From: Flavobacteriaceae bacterium
GTDB taxonomy: Bacteria > Bacteroidota > Bacteroidia > Flavobacteriales > Flavobacteriaceae
Length of the DNA: 64,000 nucleotides
Assembly: GCA_947488595.1 (NCBI GenBank)
Contig: CANKZI010000015.1
Coordinates: forward strand, 1 to 64,000
Direction of reading: 5' to 3'
Shown here: positions 32,652 to 44,400 of the stretch, piece by piece
Layout: every line of letters begins with the position of its first letter
Numbering within the stretch: the stretch's first letter is position 1
Made by a program: the position numbers and the translations under genes
Notes under the pieces: generated by a model
What the model was told of the DNA's origin: nothing
Seen by the model: only the letters and a program-made list of their open reading frames with translations
Database searches by the model: none

Positions 32652-32732
32652 GGGGAGATACTCAAGCGGCCAACGAGGGCAGACTGTAAATCTGCTGTGT
32701 GAACTTCGCAGGTTCGAATCCTGCTCTCCCCA
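32652..32732 (+). tRNA. tRNA-Tyr (anticodon GTA)
   Basis: Acceptor GGGGAGA with TCTCCCC. Anticodon arm GCAGA-CTGTAAA-TCTGC gives GTA. A long variable arm marks a class II tRNA. CCA is not encoded. Confidence 0.95.
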
Positions 32733-32923
32733 CAAACTTTTAAGGAAAATTTATCCGAAAGCGTACCTTCGAGTAAATTTGGATGTAAAGTTTGAGTAAG
32801 GCCCCGCCTTAGAAGGATGATCAACCAGCGGGAGATAATCCTGAGTTTGAAGTTAGAAATTGGATTTGTTTGTTTAGATTTTAATCTGAATATTATAATT
32901 TTAATTCTATTTTCAGGTAAACT

Positions 32924-32995
32924 GCCGACTTAGCTCAGGGGTAGAGTGCTTCCTTGGTAAGGAAGAGGTCACGGGTTCAATTCCCGTAGTTGGCT
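32924..32995 (+). tRNA. tRNA-Thr (anticodon GGT)
   Basis: Acceptor GCCGACT with AGTTGGC (one G-T pair). Anticodon arm CTTCC-TTGGTAA-GGAAG gives GGT, reading ACC/ACT. T-arm ACGGG-TTCAATT-CCCGT. CCA is not encoded. Confidence 0.95.
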
Positions 32996-33051
32996 CAAGT
33001 AGTATTGAATTTTGAACACTAATATATAACTAAGATTAAAAATTAAGTAAA

Positions 33052-34245
33052 ATGGCAAAGGAGAATTTTAACCGTAATAAGCCCCACTTAAACATTGGAA
33101 CAATTGGGCACGTGGATCACGGAAAAACTACATTAACTGCAGCAATTTCTAAAGTATTGACTGATGCAGGTTTTTCAAAAAATGCAGCAAAATCTTTCGA
33201 TCAGATTGACAATGCTCCAGAAGAAAAAGAAAGAGGTATTACGATTAATACTTCTCACGTTGAGTACGAAACAGAAAACCGTCACTACGCTCACGTTGAC
33301 TGTCCAGGTCACGCGGATTACGTAAAGAACATGGTTACTGGTGCTGCTCAAATGGATGGTGCTATCTTGGTAGTTGCTGCTACAGATGGTCCAATGCCAC
33401 AAACACGTGAGCACATCCTTTTAGGGCGCCAGGTTGGTATTCCTAGAATGGTAGTTTTCATGAACAAAGTAGATATGGTTGATGATGCTGAACTTTTAGA
33501 GTTGGTTGAAATGGAAATCAGAGACTTATTGTCTTTCTACGAATATGATGGAGACAATGGTCCTGTTGTTCAAGGTTCTGCTTTAGGTGGATTGAACGGA
33601 GATGCTGCATGGGTTCCTAAAATTCTTGAATTAATGGAAGCGGTTGATAACTGGATCGAAGAGCCAGTTCGTGATACAGCAAAACCATTCTTGATGCCTG
33701 TTGAAGATGTATTTACAATTACTGGTCGTGGAACTGTTGCTACAGGTCGTATCGAAACTGGTATTGCAAATACAGGTGATGCAGTTGAAATCATCGGTAT
33801 GGGTGCAGACAAATTGACTTCTACAATTACTGGAGTTGAGATGTTCCGTAAAATCCTTGACAGAGGAGAAGCAGGAGATAACGTAGGTTTATTGTTGAGA
33901 GGTATTGATAAAGAGTCTATCAAAAGAGGTATGGTTATTATCAAACCAGGATCAGTAAAACCACACGCTAACTTTAAAGCTGAGGTTTATATTTTGAAAA
34001 AAGAAGAAGGTGGTCGTCACACACCATTCCATAACAACTACCGTCCACAGTTTTACGTTCGTACAACGGATGTAACAGGTGTTATTACTTTACCAGAAGG
34101 TGTAGAAATGGTAATGCCTGGAGATAACTTGACCATCAATGTTTCTTTGTTAAGCCCAATCGCAATGAGCGTAGGTTTGCGTTTCGCTATCCGTGAAGGT
34201 GGTAGAACTGTAGGAGCAGGTCAGGTAACTGAAATTATAGGATAA
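33052..34245 (+). CDS. tuf: Elongation factor Tu
   Basis: A 397-residue EF-Tu, delivering aminoacyl-tRNA to the ribosome as a GTPase. The P-loop GHVDHGKT is at residues 19-26, [12 protein letters not shown] (switch II) and NKVDMVDD (G4) are visible, and domains 2 and 3 follow ([32 protein letters not shown]). It follows three tRNA genes and is followed by a terminator and tRNA-Trp; the tRNA-tuf group probably has one promoter. Codon use looks like that of a highly expressed gene. Confidence 0.99.
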   Translation: MAKENFNRNKPHLNIGTIGHVDHGKTTLTAAISKVLTDAGFSKNAAKSFDQIDNAPEEKERGITINTSHVEYETENRHYAHVDCPGHADYVKNMVTGAAQMDGAILVVAATDGPMPQTREHILLGRQVGIPRMVVFMNKVDMVDDAELLELVEMEIRDLLSFYEYDGDNGPVVQGSALGGLNGDAAWVPKILELMEAVDNWIEEPVRDTAKPFLMPVEDVFTITGRGTVATGRIETGIANTGDAVEIIGMGADKLTSTITGVEMFRKILDRGEAGDNVGLLLRGIDKESIKRGMVIIKPGSVKPHANFKAEVYILKKEEGGRHTPFHNNYRPQFYVRTTDVTGVITLPEGVEMVMPGDNLTINVSLLSPIAMSVGLRFAIREGGRTVGAGQVTEIIG

Positions 34246-34266
34246 TTAGTCAAATTATTTTTATAG

Positions 34267-34299
34267 AACCAGCAGCGTCTTTTGATGTTGCTGGTTTTT
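34267..34299 (+). terminator. Terminator after tuf
   Basis: AACCAGCA (34267-34274) pairs with TGCTGGTT (34289-34296), followed by a short T-run. tRNA-Trp starts 4 nt later, so some read-through is expected to reach secE. Confidence 0.75.
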
Positions 34300-34302
34300 A
34301 AT

Positions 34303-34376
34303 ACGGGCGTAGTTCAAGGGTAGAATAGCGGTCTCCAAAACCGTTGATGGGGGTTCGAATCCCTCCGCCCGTGCCA
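34303..34376 (+). tRNA. tRNA-Trp (anticodon CCA)
   Basis: Acceptor ACGGGCG with CGCCCGT. Anticodon arm GCGGT-CTCCAAA-ACCGT gives CCA. Unlike the other three, the CCA end appears to be encoded (34374-34376). secE starts 16 nt later. Confidence 0.94.
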
Positions 34377-34392
34377 TTAAAACAAAATTATA

Positions 34393-34584
34393 ATGAAAGT
34401 TGTTAATTATATATCAGAGGCATTTGAAGAGTTAAAATCAAATGTTACTTGGCCAGAATGGGCAGAAGTACAACGTCTTACAATTGTAGTTGCTGTTTTT
34501 TCAGTTTTGTTCGCCCTAGCAACTGCTGGTGTTGACAAAGTTTTTGAACAAGCATTGGCTGGATTTTTTAACTTGTTGAAATAA
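34393..34584 (+). CDS. secE: Preprotein translocase subunit SecE
   Basis: A 63-residue single-span SecE. The amphipathic helix EAFEELKSNVTWPEWAEVQ is followed by a transmembrane segment at about residues 28-46 (TIVVAVFSVLFALATAGVD). It completes the SecYEG channel. It lies between tRNA-Trp and nusG, the order seen in most bacteria. Confidence 0.95.
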   Translation: MKVVNYISEAFEELKSNVTWPEWAEVQRLTIVVAVFSVLFALATAGVDKVFEQALAGFFNLLK

Positions 34585-34595
34585 ATCCTTCCGCG

Positions 34596-35150
34596 ATGAC
34601 AGAAACTAATGTGAAAAAATGGTACGTTGTTCGAGCAGTAAGCGGGCAAGAAAATAAGGTAAAAGCTTACATCGAAACCGAAATCAACAGACTTGGTATG
34701 GCAGATTATATCTCTCAAGTACTTGTTCCTACTGAAAAAGTAGTGCAAGTGCGCGATGGAAAAAAAATCACCAAAGACAAAGTCTATTTTCCTGGTTATG
34801 TTATGATTGAGGCCAATCTTACGGGTGAAATTCCACATATTATCAAATCGATAACCAGCGTTATTGGTTTTTTAGGTGAAGTTAAAAATGGCGATCCTGT
34901 TCCATTACGACTTTCAGAAGTAAACAGAATGTTAGGTAAAGTAGATGAATTGGCTGTCAAAACAGACAACCATCACGCCATTCCTTTCAACATTGGAGAA
35001 ACAATCAAAGTAATTGATGGCCCTTTCAATGGTTTTAACGGAACGGTTGAAAAAATAAATGAAGAAAAGCGCAAACTCGAAGTAATGGTGAAAATTTTCG
35101 GAAGAAAAACACCTTTAGAACTGAGTTTTATGCAAGTTGAAAAAGTATAA
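34596..35150 (+). CDS. nusG: Transcription termination/antitermination factor NusG
   Basis: A 184-residue NusG. The NGN domain (about residues 1-120) starts KKWYVVRAVSGQENKVKAYIE and contains KVYFPGYVMIEANL. The C-terminal KOW domain (from about 128) has the pattern GETIKVIDGPFNGFNGTVE. It contacts RNA polymerase (rpoB, rpoC lie downstream) and the ribosome. Gap of 11 bp after secE. Confidence 0.97.
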   Translation: MTETNVKKWYVVRAVSGQENKVKAYIETEINRLGMADYISQVLVPTEKVVQVRDGKKITKDKVYFPGYVMIEANLTGEIPHIIKSITSVIGFLGEVKNGDPVPLRLSEVNRMLGKVDELAVKTDNHHAIPFNIGETIKVIDGPFNGFNGTVEKINEEKRKLEVMVKIFGRKTPLELSFMQVEKV

Positions 35151-35216
35151 TTTGTTACACTATTATATATAACCGCAAAAGTCTGCTTCCACAGACCAAT
35201 GCAAATTTTTAAAACA

Positions 35217-35663
35217 ATGGCTAAAGAGATTAGTAAAGTAGTTAAACTACAAGTAAAGGGAGGTGCCGCGAATCCATCGCCACCGGTTGGACCTGCTTTA
35301 GGAGCTGCTGGTGTTAACATCATGGAATTTTGCAAGCAATTTAATGCAAGAACCCAAGATAAAGCCGGCAAAGTATGCCCAGTGCAAATCACTGTGTACA
35401 AAGACAAATCTTTCGATTTTGTCGTTAAAACTCCACCTGCTGCTGTCCAGTTAATGGAAGCTGCAAAGCTAAAGTCCGGTTCCGGTGAACCTAATCGTAA
35501 AAAAGTAGCAAATGTATCTTGGGATGTTATCAAGGCAATTGCAGAGGACAAAATGGTTGATTTGAATGCATTCACTATGGAGTCTGCTATGAGTATGATC
35601 GCTGGTACAGCTAGATCTATGGGTATAACTGTAACTGGAGATTCTCCTCTAAAAAAAGCTTAA
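35217..35663 (+). CDS. rplK: 50S ribosomal protein uL11
   Basis: A 148-residue uL11: [21 protein letters not shown] and the loop [19 protein letters not shown] are diagnostic; the C-terminal half binds 23S rRNA ([16 protein letters not shown]). The ATG at 35217 is preferred over one at 35199, which would add six residues. A small hairpin (GTCTG/CAGAC, 35181-35196) lies in the leader. It heads L11-L1-L10-L7/L12. Confidence 0.98.
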   Translation: MAKEISKVVKLQVKGGAANPSPPVGPALGAAGVNIMEFCKQFNARTQDKAGKVCPVQITVYKDKSFDFVVKTPPAAVQLMEAAKLKSGSGEPNRKKVANVSWDVIKAIAEDKMVDLNAFTMESAMSMIAGTARSMGITVTGDSPLKKA

Positions 35664-35666
35664 GAC

Positions 35667-36356
35667 ATGGCAAAATTGACAAAAAAGCAAAAAGAGGCTG
35701 CATCTAAAATTGAAAAAAACAAGCTATATTCTTTGAAAGATGCTTCGGCATTAGTGAAAGTTATCGCTTCTGCAAAATTTGATGAGTCGGTAGATATCGC
35801 AGTAAAATTGGGTGTAGATCCAAGAAAAGCGAATCAAATGGTGAGAGGTGTGGTTACATTACCACACGGAACAGGTAAAGATGTAAGAGTTTTGGCTCTT
35901 GTAACTCCTGATAAAGAAGCTGAAGCTAAGGCCGCTGGTGCAGACCACGTAGGTTTAGACGATTACCTTCAAAGAATTAAAGACGGTTGGACCGATATTG
36001 ATGTTATCATTACTATGCCAAGTGTTATGGGAAAATTAGGTCCTTTAGGTCGTATTCTTGGACCAAGAGGTTTGATGCCAAACCCTAAAACTGGAACTGT
36101 TACTATGGATGTGGCCAAGGCGGTTGCCGAAGTAAAAGCAGGTAAAATCGACTTTAAAGTTGACAAAACAGGTATTGTTCATGCTGGTATCGGAAGAGTT
36201 TCTTTCGGAGCTGATCAAATCGTTGACAACGCCCATGAAATTATTCAAACATTAATCAAACTTAAACCAACTGCGGCGAAAGGGATGTATATCAAAAGTA
36301 TTCACTTGTCTAGCACAATGAGTCCTGCGATTGCATTAGACCCAAAAGCAGTATAA
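35667..36356 (+). CDS. rplA: 50S ribosomal protein uL1
   Basis: A 229-residue uL1 with the signature [14 protein letters not shown] and the N-terminal [19 protein letters not shown]. It forms the L1 stalk, which helps release tRNA from the E site. Only 3 bp separate it from rplK, so translation is coupled. In many bacteria L1 autoregulates this operon; no obvious L1-binding mimic was identified here. Confidence 0.98.
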   Translation: MAKLTKKQKEAASKIEKNKLYSLKDASALVKVIASAKFDESVDIAVKLGVDPRKANQMVRGVVTLPHGTGKDVRVLALVTPDKEAEAKAAGADHVGLDDYLQRIKDGWTDIDVIITMPSVMGKLGPLGRILGPRGLMPNPKTGTVTMDVAKAVAEVKAGKIDFKVDKTGIVHAGIGRVSFGADQIVDNAHEIIQTLIKLKPTAAKGMYIKSIHLSSTMSPAIALDPKAV

Positions 36357-36378
36357 TTGGTAGTTAAAAATTTTTAGT

Positions 36379-36873
36379 ATGACTAGAGAAGAAAAATCAA
36401 TCGCGATTGAAGATTTAACTGCACAGTTAGCCGGTTCAAATATTGTTTATATAGCCGATATTTCTGGACTGAATGCAGAAACTACTTCAAACCTAAGAAG
36501 GGCTTGTTTTAAAGCTGGAATCAAATTAGAGGTCGTAAAGAACACTTTGCTTGCAAAAGCAATGGAAGCTTCAGAAAACAATTATGGCGAATTGCCGACT
36601 GTTTTAAAAGGCAATACTTCTATATTTATTTCAGATACGGCCAACGCTCCTGGGAAAATTATTAAAGAATTTCGTAAGAAATCTGATAAACCACTTTTTA
36701 AAGGGGCTTATATCAATTCAGAAATTTATATTGGAGATAACTTATTAGATTCATTGGCTACCCTTAAATCTAAAGAAGAAGTTATTGGAGAAATCATCGG
36801 ATTGCTTCAATCGCCAGCTCAAAGAGTTATTTCTGCCCTTTTGAATCAATTCAAAGAGGAAGAAGCCGCTTAA
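36379..36873 (+). CDS. rplJ: 50S ribosomal protein uL10
   Basis: A 164-residue uL10, the base of the L7/L12 stalk. The N-terminal RNA-binding domain has YIADISGLNAETTSNLRR and GIKLEVVKNTLLAKA. The C-terminal helix (about 140-164, RVISALLNQFKEEEAA) is where L7/L12 dimers attach. It lies 22 bp after rplA. Confidence 0.97.
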   Translation: MTREEKSIAIEDLTAQLAGSNIVYIADISGLNAETTSNLRRACFKAGIKLEVVKNTLLAKAMEASENNYGELPTVLKGNTSIFISDTANAPGKIIKEFRKKSDKPLFKGAYINSEIYIGDNLLDSLATLKSKEEVIGEIIGLLQSPAQRVISALLNQFKEEEAA

Positions 36874-36944
36874 TTAATTTAAGCACATTACAACGCGCAC
36901 ATTAATAAATTATATTTTACAAATCATTTTAAACGATAGAAAAA

Positions 36945-37313
36945 ATGGCAGATTTGAAACAATTCGCAGAACAATTAGTTAACTTGACTGTTAAAGAAGT
37001 TAACGATTTAGCAACAATATTAAAAGACGAGTACGGAATTGAACCAGCTGCTGCTGCAGTTGTAGTTTCAGGTGGTGGCGATGCTGCTGCTGTTGAAGAG
37101 CAAACAGAATTTACTGTAGTACTAAAAGAAGCTGGTGCTTCTAAATTGGCTGTAGTAAAAGCAGTTAAAGAATTAACTGGTTTAGGTCTGAAAGAAGCTA
37201 AAGATTTAGTTGATGCTGCTCCTTCTAACATTAAAGAAGGTGTAACTAAAGATGAAGCTGAAGGTCTTAAAAAATCTTTAGAAGAAGCTGGAGCTGTAGT
37301 TGAACTTAAATAG
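36945..37313 (+). CDS. rplL: 50S ribosomal protein bL12 (L7/L12)
   Basis: A 122-residue acidic stalk protein. The N-terminal dimerisation helix ([20 protein letters not shown]) is followed by an Ala/Gly-rich hinge ([19 protein letters not shown]) and the C-terminal factor-binding domain ([23 protein letters not shown]). It recruits translation GTPases. The gap to rplJ is 71 bp. A strong hairpin follows, separating ribosomal and polymerase genes. Confidence 0.98.
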   Translation: MADLKQFAEQLVNLTVKEVNDLATILKDEYGIEPAAAAVVVSGGGDAAAVEEQTEFTVVLKEAGASKLAVVKAVKELTGLGLKEAKDLVDAAPSNIKEGVTKDEAEGLKKSLEEAGAVVELK

Positions 37314-37335
37314 TTTTACTCGGTTTTAAGAACTA

Positions 37336-37378
37336 GGTTTAGGTCTTGGATTCAACTCCAAAGACCTAAACCATTTTT
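37336..37378 (+). terminator. Attenuator/terminator between rplL and rpoB
   Basis: GGTTTAGGTCTT (37336-37347) pairs perfectly with AAGACCTAAACC (37361-37372); GGA/TCC can extend the stem past a bulge. TTTTT follows. It likely lowers rpoBC expression relative to the ribosomal proteins. Confidence 0.85.
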
Positions 37379-37438
37379 CGTATAATAAAATTATACTCCA
37401 AATATTATTTTAAAAGAGTATAGAATACGAAACTTTTA

Positions 37439-37495
37439 GTCAATACGAAGAAAGGAAATGTACAGATACTGGTGCGTTTTTAAAGATGTATTGAC
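37439..37495 (+). other. Inverted repeat in the rpoB leader
   Basis: GTCAATAC (37439-37446) and GTATTGAC (37488-37495) are perfectly complementary across a 41-nt gap in the 188-nt stretch between the attenuator and rpoB. It could be a leader RNA stem. No consensus promoter was found in this stretch. Confidence 0.4.
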
Positions 37496-37560
37496 CATAA
37501 AAAGAAAGTATACATTACATAAAAACAATTACTTTTTTTTAATCAAAATTTTGTCCATTG

Positions 37561-40500
37561 ATGATAACAAATCAGACTGAAAGATTGAATTTTGCCTCTA
37601 CTAAAAATATTCCTGATTATCCAGATTTTTTGGACATTCAAGTGAAATCGTTTAAAGATTTTTTTCAATTAGAAACTAAATCTGACGAAAGAGGCGACGA
37701 AGGGCTTTATAACACCTTCATGGAAAACTTTCCAATCACCGATACCAGAAACCAATTCGTTCTCGAGTTCCTTGATTATTTTGTTGACCCACCACGTTAT
37801 ACCATTCAAGAATGTATAGAGAGAGGTTTGACCTACAGTGTGCCTTTAAAAGCCAGGCTAAAACTGTATTGCACAGATCCTGAACACGAAGATTTTGAAA
37901 CCATTGTACAAGATGTGTATCTTGGTACAATTCCGTACATGACACCTAGTGGTACATTTGTTATCAATGGCGCCGAACGTGTTGTGGTTTCGCAATTGCA
38001 CCGTTCACCTGGAGTTTTCTTCGGGCAATCTTTCCACGCCAATGGAACAAAATTATATTCTGCCCGTGTTATCCCTTTCAAAGGTTCATGGATAGAATTT
38101 GCTACCGATATCAATAGCGTGATGTATGCTTATATCGATAGAAAGAAAAAGTTACCAGTGACTACCCTTTTCAGAGCCATTGGTTTTGAAAGAGACAAAG
38201 ACATTCTTGAAATATTTGACCTTGCCGAAGAAATTAAAGTTTCTAAAACAAGCTTGAAAAAATATATCGGCAGAAAATTAGCCGCTCGCGTATTGAACAC
38301 GTGGCACGAAGATTTCGTTGACGAAGATACAGGCGAAGTTGTTTCTATCGAACGTAACGAAATCATCCTTGATAGAGATACCATTATCGACAAAGATAAT
38401 GTGGAAGAAATCATCAATGCCAGCGTTAAATCTATTTTGTTGCACAAAGAAGATGCCAATCAAGCTGATTATGCCATCATACACAATACGCTTCAAAAAG
38501 ATCCAACCAATTCCGAAAAAGAAGCCGTTGAGCACATCTACAGACAATTGCGTAACGCTGAACCACCAGATGAAGAAACTGCTCGAGGTATTATAGATAA
38601 ATTGTTCTTCTCTGACCAACGTTACAATCTAGGTGAAGTAGGTCGTTATCGAATGAACAAAAAATTAGGGTTGGATATCCCAATGGAAAAGCAAGTCTTG
38701 ACCAAAGAAGATATCATTACCATCGTGAAATATTTGATTGAATTGATCAACTCTAAAGCAGAAATTGATGATATCGATCACTTGTCTAACCGTCGTGTTA
38801 GAACTGTTGGAGAACAACTTTCGGCGCAATTTGGTGTTGGATTGGCACGTATGGCAAGAACCATTAGAGAGCGAATGAACGTTAGAGATAACGAGGTGTT
38901 TACACCTATCGATTTGATCAATGCGAAAACATTATCATCGGTAATCAACTCTTTCTTTGGTACCAACCAATTGTCTCAATTTATGGATCAAACCAATCCA
39001 TTAGCCGAGATTACACACAAAAGACGTTTGTCAGCACTTGGACCAGGTGGACTTTCTCGCGAAAGAGCCGGGTTTGAAGTACGTGACGTTCACTATACAC
39101 ATTACGGTCGTTTGTGCCCTATTGAAACACCAGAAGGACCAAACATTGGTTTGATTTCTTCTCTTGGGGTATATGCCAAAGTAAACGGAATGGGTTTCAT
39201 CGAAACACCATACCGAAAAGTAACCAATGGTAAAATCGATTTAGTTTCAACTCCAGTATATTTAAGTGCTGAAGAAGAAGAAGGAAAATTAATTTCTCAA
39301 GCCAATATCGATATCGATGCTGCAGGTAATATTCTTGCCGATAAAGTTATTGCGCGTGAAGAAGGCGATTTTCCAGTAGTTGAACCTTCTAAAATTGATT
39401 ATGCCGATGTGGCGCCGAATCAAATTGCTTCTATCTCAGCTTCGTTAATTCCTTTCTTGGAACATGATGATGCGAACAGGGCATTGATGGGCTCCAACAT
39501 GATGCGTCAAGCAGTACCATTATTGCGTCCAGAAGCACCAATTGTAGGAACAGGTTTAGAGCGTCAAGTGGCTTCAGATTCAAGGGTGTTGATTAATGCC
39601 GAAGGCGCTGGGACAATTGAATATGTTGATGCCAATATCATTACCATCAAATACGATCGTTCTGACGAAGAAAGAATGGTGAGTTTTGAACCAGATGAAA
39701 AAACATACAACTTGATCAAGTTCAGAAAAACCAATCAAAGCACAAGCATCAACTTGAAGCCTATCGTAAGAAAAGGCGACAGAGTAATCAAAGGGCAGGT
39801 GCTTTCTGAAGGGTATGCCACTCAAAATGGCGAATTGGCTTTGGGTAGAAATCTTAAAGTGGCGTTCATGCCATGGAAAGGTTACAACTTTGAAGATGCA
39901 ATTGTGATTTCTGAAAAAGTAGTTAGAGATGATATTTTTACCTCTATTCATATTGATGATTATTCATTGGATGTTAGAGATACCAAATTGGGTAACGAAG
40001 AGTTAACCAATGATATTCCGAATGTTTCTGAAGAAGCGACCAAAGATTTGGATGAAAATGGTATGATTAGAATTGGTGCCGAAGTAAAACCTGGCGATAT
40101 TCTTATCGGAAAAATTACGCCAAAAGGCGAATCAGATCCAACACCTGAAGAAAAATTATTGCGTGCGATTTTTGGAGACAAGGCCGGTGATGTAAAAGAT
40201 GCTTCACTAAAAGCTTCTCCTTCTTTACACGGTGTAGTTTTAGATAAAAAATTGTTCGCGAGAGCAGTAAAAGATAAGAGAAAACGCACCAAAGACAAAG
40301 ATGATTTGGGTGCGCTTGAAATGGAATTCGAAACCAAATTTATTGAACTGAAAGACAAATTGGTCGAGAAACTTTTCTTAATTGTAAACGGAAAAACCTC
40401 TCAAGGGGTGATGAACGATTTGGGCGAAGAAGTTTTACCAAAAGGTAAAAAATACACCCAAAAAATGTTGAACGCCGTCGAAGATTTTGCTCACTTAAGC

Positions 40501-41373
40501 AAAGGACAATGGGTTGCAGATGATGAAACCAATAAAATGGTTAATGATCTTATCCACAATTATAAAATTAAGTTGAACGATTTACAAGGTGCCTTGCGTC
40601 GTGAGAAATTTACGATTACAGTTGGTGATGAATTGCCAGCCGGAATCTTGAAATTGGCCAAAGTTTATATCGCCAAAAAGCGTAAGCTAAAAGTAGGTGA
40701 TAAAATGGCAGGACGTCACGGTAACAAAGGTATTGTTGCGCGAATTGTGCGTCATGAAGACATGCCTTTCTTGGAAGATGGAACACCGGTTGATATCGTG
40801 TTGAACCCACTAGGAGTACCTTCACGTATGAACATTGGACAGATTTATGAAACGGTTTTGGGCTGGGCCGGACAAAGCTTAGGTAGAAAATTTGCTACTC
40901 CAATTTTTGACGGTGCTACGCTAGACCAAATCAATGAATTGACTGATGAAGCTGGAATTCCACGTTTTGGTCACACTTATCTTTATGATGGTGGAACCGG
41001 AGAGCGTTTCCATCAAGCGGCAACTGTTGGTGTGATCTATATGTTGAAATTAGGACACATGGTTGACGACAAAATGCACGCACGTTCTATCGGACCGTAT
41101 TCACTTATTACGCAACAACCTTTGGGTGGTAAAGCGCAGTTTGGTGGACAACGTTTTGGTGAGATGGAGGTTTGGGCATTAGAAGCTTATGGTGCATCAA
41201 GTACTTTAAGAGGAATCTTAACCGTGAAATCTGATGACGTAATCGGAAGAGCCAAAACTTACGAAGCTATCGTTAAGGGTGAAACCATGCCAGAACCAGG
41301 ATTGCCAGAATCATTCAATGTATTAATGCATGAATTGAAAGGTCTTGGACTTGACATTCGTTTAGAAGAATAG
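37561..41373 (+). CDS. rpoB: RNA polymerase beta subunit
   Basis: A 1270-residue beta subunit. It opens [24 protein letters not shown] and carries family landmarks: [14 protein letters not shown], the rifampicin-pocket region [33 protein letters not shown] (about residues 462-494, listed in shorter pieces: [26 protein letters not shown]), GRHGNKG near 1050 and [22 protein letters not shown] near 1195. In the rifampicin region the residues look wild-type ([12 protein letters not shown]). A TTG codon precedes the ATG at 37561; the ATG is chosen. The stop is followed by a heptamer array, then rpoC. Confidence 0.99.
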   Translation: MITNQTERLNFASTKNIPDYPDFLDIQVKSFKDFFQLETKSDERGDEGLYNTFMENFPITDTRNQFVLEFLDYFVDPPRYTIQECIERGLTYSVPLKARLKLYCTDPEHEDFETIVQDVYLGTIPYMTPSGTFVINGAERVVVSQLHRSPGVFFGQSFHANGTKLYSARVIPFKGSWIEFATDINSVMYAYIDRKKKLPVTTLFRAIGFERDKDILEIFDLAEEIKVSKTSLKKYIGRKLAARVLNTWHEDFVDEDTGEVVSIERNEIILDRDTIIDKDNVEEIINASVKSILLHKEDANQADYAIIHNTLQKDPTNSEKEAVEHIYRQLRNAEPPDEETARGIIDKLFFSDQRYNLGEVGRYRMNKKLGLDIPMEKQVLTKEDIITIVKYLIELINSKAEIDDIDHLSNRRVRTVGEQLSAQFGVGLARMARTIRERMNVRDNEVFTPIDLINAKTLSSVINSFFGTNQLSQFMDQTNPLAEITHKRRLSALGPGGLSRERAGFEVRDVHYTHYGRLCPIETPEGPNIGLISSLGVYAKVNGMGFIETPYRKVTNGKIDLVSTPVYLSAEEEEGKLISQANIDIDAAGNILADKVIAREEGDFPVVEPSKIDYADVAPNQIASISASLIPFLEHDDANRALMGSNMMRQAVPLLRPEAPIVGTGLERQVASDSRVLINAEGAGTIEYVDANIITIKYDRSDEERMVSFEPDEKTYNLIKFRKTNQSTSINLKPIVRKGDRVIKGQVLSEGYATQNGELALGRNLKVAFMPWKGYNFEDAIVISEKVVRDDIFTSIHIDDYSLDVRDTKLGNEELTNDIPNVSEEATKDLDENGMIRIGAEVKPGDILIGKITPKGESDPTPEEKLLRAIFGDKAGDVKDASLKASPSLHGVVLDKKLFARAVKDKRKRTKDKDDLGALEMEFETKFIELKDKLVEKLFLIVNGKTSQGVMNDLGEEVLPKGKKYTQKMLNAVEDFAHLSKGQWVADDETNKMVNDLIHNYKIKLNDLQGALRREKFTITVGDELPAGILKLAKVYIAKKRKLKVGDKMAGRHGNKGIVARIVRHEDMPFLEDGTPVDIVLNPLGVPSRMNIGQIYETVLGWAGQSLGRKFATPIFDGATLDQINELTDEAGIPRFGHTYLYDGGTGERFHQAATVGVIYMLKLGHMVDDKMHARSIGPYSLITQQPLGGKAQFGGQRFGEMEVWALEAYGASSTLRGILTVKSDDVIGRAKTYEAIVKGETMPEPGLPESFNVLMHELKGLGLDIRLEE

Positions 41374-41450
41374 CAACAATTAACAATTGACAATTGATAA
41401 TGCATAATGCTTGTCAGTTGTCAATTATCAATTATCAATTATCAATTCAA
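41374..41450. repeat. Heptamer tandem array with dyad symmetry in the rpoB-rpoC spacer
   Basis: The 77 bp directly after the rpoB stop parse into eleven 7-nt units: CAACAAT, TAACAAT, TGACAAT, TGATAAT, GCATAAT, GCTTGTC, AGTTGTC, then AATTATC three times, and AATTCAA. The left half is roughly the reverse complement of the right half, so it could fold as a long hairpin. It ends 12 bp before the rpoC start codon. Confidence 0.72.
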
Positions 41451-41462
41451 GTTCGTATGACT

Positions 41463-44400
41463 ATGATGAATAATAGAAATAATAAAGATAAGAATCCCGT
41501 AAAAAGATTCAACAAAATTTCGATAGGATTGGCTTCGCCTGAATCCATCTTGGCAGAGTCAAGAGGTGAGGTGTTGAAACCAGAAACTATCAATTACAGA
41601 ACCCACAAACCAGAACGTGATGGTCTTTTTTGCGAGCGTATTTTCGGTCCAGTAAAAGATTTTGAATGTGCTTGTGGAAAATACAAAAGAATTCGTTACA
41701 AAGGGATTGTTTGTGACCGTTGTGGTGTCGAAGTTACCGAGAAAAAAGTGCGCAGAGACAGAGTAGGTCACATCAATTTGGTGGTGCCAATTGCACACAT
41801 CTGGTATTTCCGATCGCTTCCTAACAAAATAGGATATATTCTTGGTTTGCCTTCTAAAAAATTAGACATGATCATTTACTACGAAAGATACGTAGTAATT
41901 CAAGCTGGTATTGCCAAAACACCAGAAGGCGAATCAGTGCAAAGATTGGACTTTTTGACCGAAGAGGAGTATTTGAATATTCTTGATACTTTGCCACAAG
42001 ACAACCAATATTTAGACGATTTTGATCCAAATAAATTTGTTGCCAAAATGGGAGCAGAGTGTATTATGGATTTATTAGCCCGTATCGATTTGGATGCCTT
42101 GTCTTATGATTTGCGTCACAGTGCCAATAACGAAACTTCTAAACAACGTAAGACCGAAGCATTAAAAAGATTGCAAGTTGTGGAGTCTTTCCGTGAATCG
42201 AACTTGAACCGTGAAAACCGTCCTGAATGGATGATTATGAAAGTAGTTCCTGTTATTCCGCCAGAATTGCGTCCATTAGTGCCGCTTGATGGTGGTCGTT
42301 TTGCTACTTCAGATTTGAACGATTTGTACCGAAGGGTAATCATTCGTAACAACCGTTTGAAACGATTAATGGAAATCAAAGCGCCAGAAGTGATTTTGCG
42401 TAACGAAAAACGTATGTTGCAAGAATCAGTAGATTCATTGTTCGATAATACGCGTAAAGCTTCTGCTGTTAAAACAGAATCCAACCGTCCGCTAAAATCT
42501 TTATCCGATTCGTTAAAAGGTAAACAAGGTCGTTTCCGTCAAAACTTACTCGGAAAACGTGTCGATTATTCAGCACGTTCTGTAATTGTTGTCGGACCTG
42601 AATTAAAATTATTCGAATGTGGTATCCCTAAAGATATGGCTGCCGAACTATACAAGCCTTTCGTTATTCGTAAATTGATAGAAAGAGGTATCGTAAAAAC
42701 CGTTAAATCGGCCAAAAAAATCATCGACAAGAAAGAACCAGTAGTTTGGGATATTCTTGAAAATGTAATCAAAGGACACCCTATCTTGCTGAACCGTGCG
42801 CCTACTTTGCACCGTTTGGGAATCCAAGCGTTCCAGCCAAAATTAATCGAAGGAAAAGCAATCCAATTGCACCCTTTGGTTTGTACGGCTTTTAACGCGG
42901 ATTTTGATGGTGACCAGATGGCAGTGCATTTGCCATTAGGACCAGAAGCTATTTTGGAAGCACAATTGTTAATGTTGGCTTCGCACAATATTTTGAATCC
43001 AGCCAATGGTGCGCCAATCACTGTACCTTCTCAAGACATGGTGCTTGGTCTTTATTATATGACCAAAGAACGTTTGTCTACGCCAGAAATGAAAATTTTA
43101 GGCGAAGGTTTGACTTTCTATTCTGCCGAAGAAGTAAATATCGCTTTGAACGAAGGAAGATTAGAATTGAATGCACGTGTGAAAATTCGTGCCAAAGATT
43201 TGAATGAAGCAGGTGAATTGGTTTATAAAATCATTCAAACTACCGCTGGTCGTGTATTGTTTAATGAAGTTGTGCCAGAAGCCGCTGGTTATATCAATGA
43301 TGTATTGACCAAGAAAAATCTTAGAGATATTATCGGTCACATTTTAAGTGTAACCAATGTACCTACTACAGCTGCCTTTTTGGATAGTATGAAAGACATG
43401 GGTTATAAATTCGCTTTCAAAGGTGGTTTGTCATTCAGTTTAGGTGATATTAGAATTCCAGAACAAAAGCAACAATTGATTGCCGATGCCAGAGAACAAG
43501 TTGATGGTATTTCGGTAAATTATAATATGGGTTTGATTACCAATAACGAACGATACAACCAAGTTATTGATATCTGGACCTCTGCCAATGCACAATTGAC
43601 AGAATTGGCAATGAAAAATATCCGTGAAGACCAACAAGGTTTTAACTCGGTATATATGATGCTTGATTCTGGAGCAAGGGGTTCCAAAGAACAAATTCGT
43701 CAGTTAACTGGTATGCGTGGTTTGATGGCCAAGCCAAAAAAATCAACCGCTGGCGGTGGTGAAATTATCGAAAATCCAATTCTTTCCAACTTTAAAGAAG
43801 GACTTTCAATTTTAGAATACTTTATTTCGACTCACGGTGCGCGTAAAGGTCTTGCCGATACCGCTTTGAAAACTGCTGATGCTGGTTATTTGACCAGAAG
43901 ATTGCACGACGTTTCTCAAGATGTAATTGTAAACATCGAAGATTGTGGTACGTTGCGTGGAGTAGAAGTTTCGGCTTTGAAGAAAAACGAGGAAATTGTT
44001 GAAACCTTAGGCGAAAGAATCTTAGGACGCGTTGCCTTGCAAGATGTAATCAATCCGTTGACCAATGAAGTTGTAGTAGAAGCGGGTAGTCAAATTACCG
44101 AAGCCCTTATGCGTATCATCGAAGTTTCTCCAATCGAGAAAGTCGAAGTACGTTCGCCATTAACTTGCGAAGCTACAAAAGGAATTTGTGCCAAATGTTA
44201 CGGTAGAAATTTAGCTACCGGAAAAATGACACAAAGAGGGGAAGCAGTTGGTGTAATTGCAGCACAATCTATTGGTGAACCTGGAACACAGTTGACTTTG
44301 CGTACATTCCACGTCGGTGGTGTTGCGGGAGGTATTTCTGAAGAGTCCAGCATTGTAGTGCGTTTCAATGGTCGTTTGGAATTAGAAGATTTAAAAACCG

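Noticed and set aside
32534..32824. Minus-strand open frame across the tRNA genes
   Set aside because: It is the antisense reading of two tRNAs and their flanks; such frames arise from tRNA sequence and are not genes.
41374..41450. CRISPR-like array
   Set aside because: Units are only 7 nt, contiguous without spacers, and no cas genes are present anywhere in the window.
41394..41462. Longer rpoC N-terminus starting at 41394 or 41400
   Set aside because: The extra residues are encoded by the heptamer array, and the ATG at 41463 gives the conserved N-terminus.
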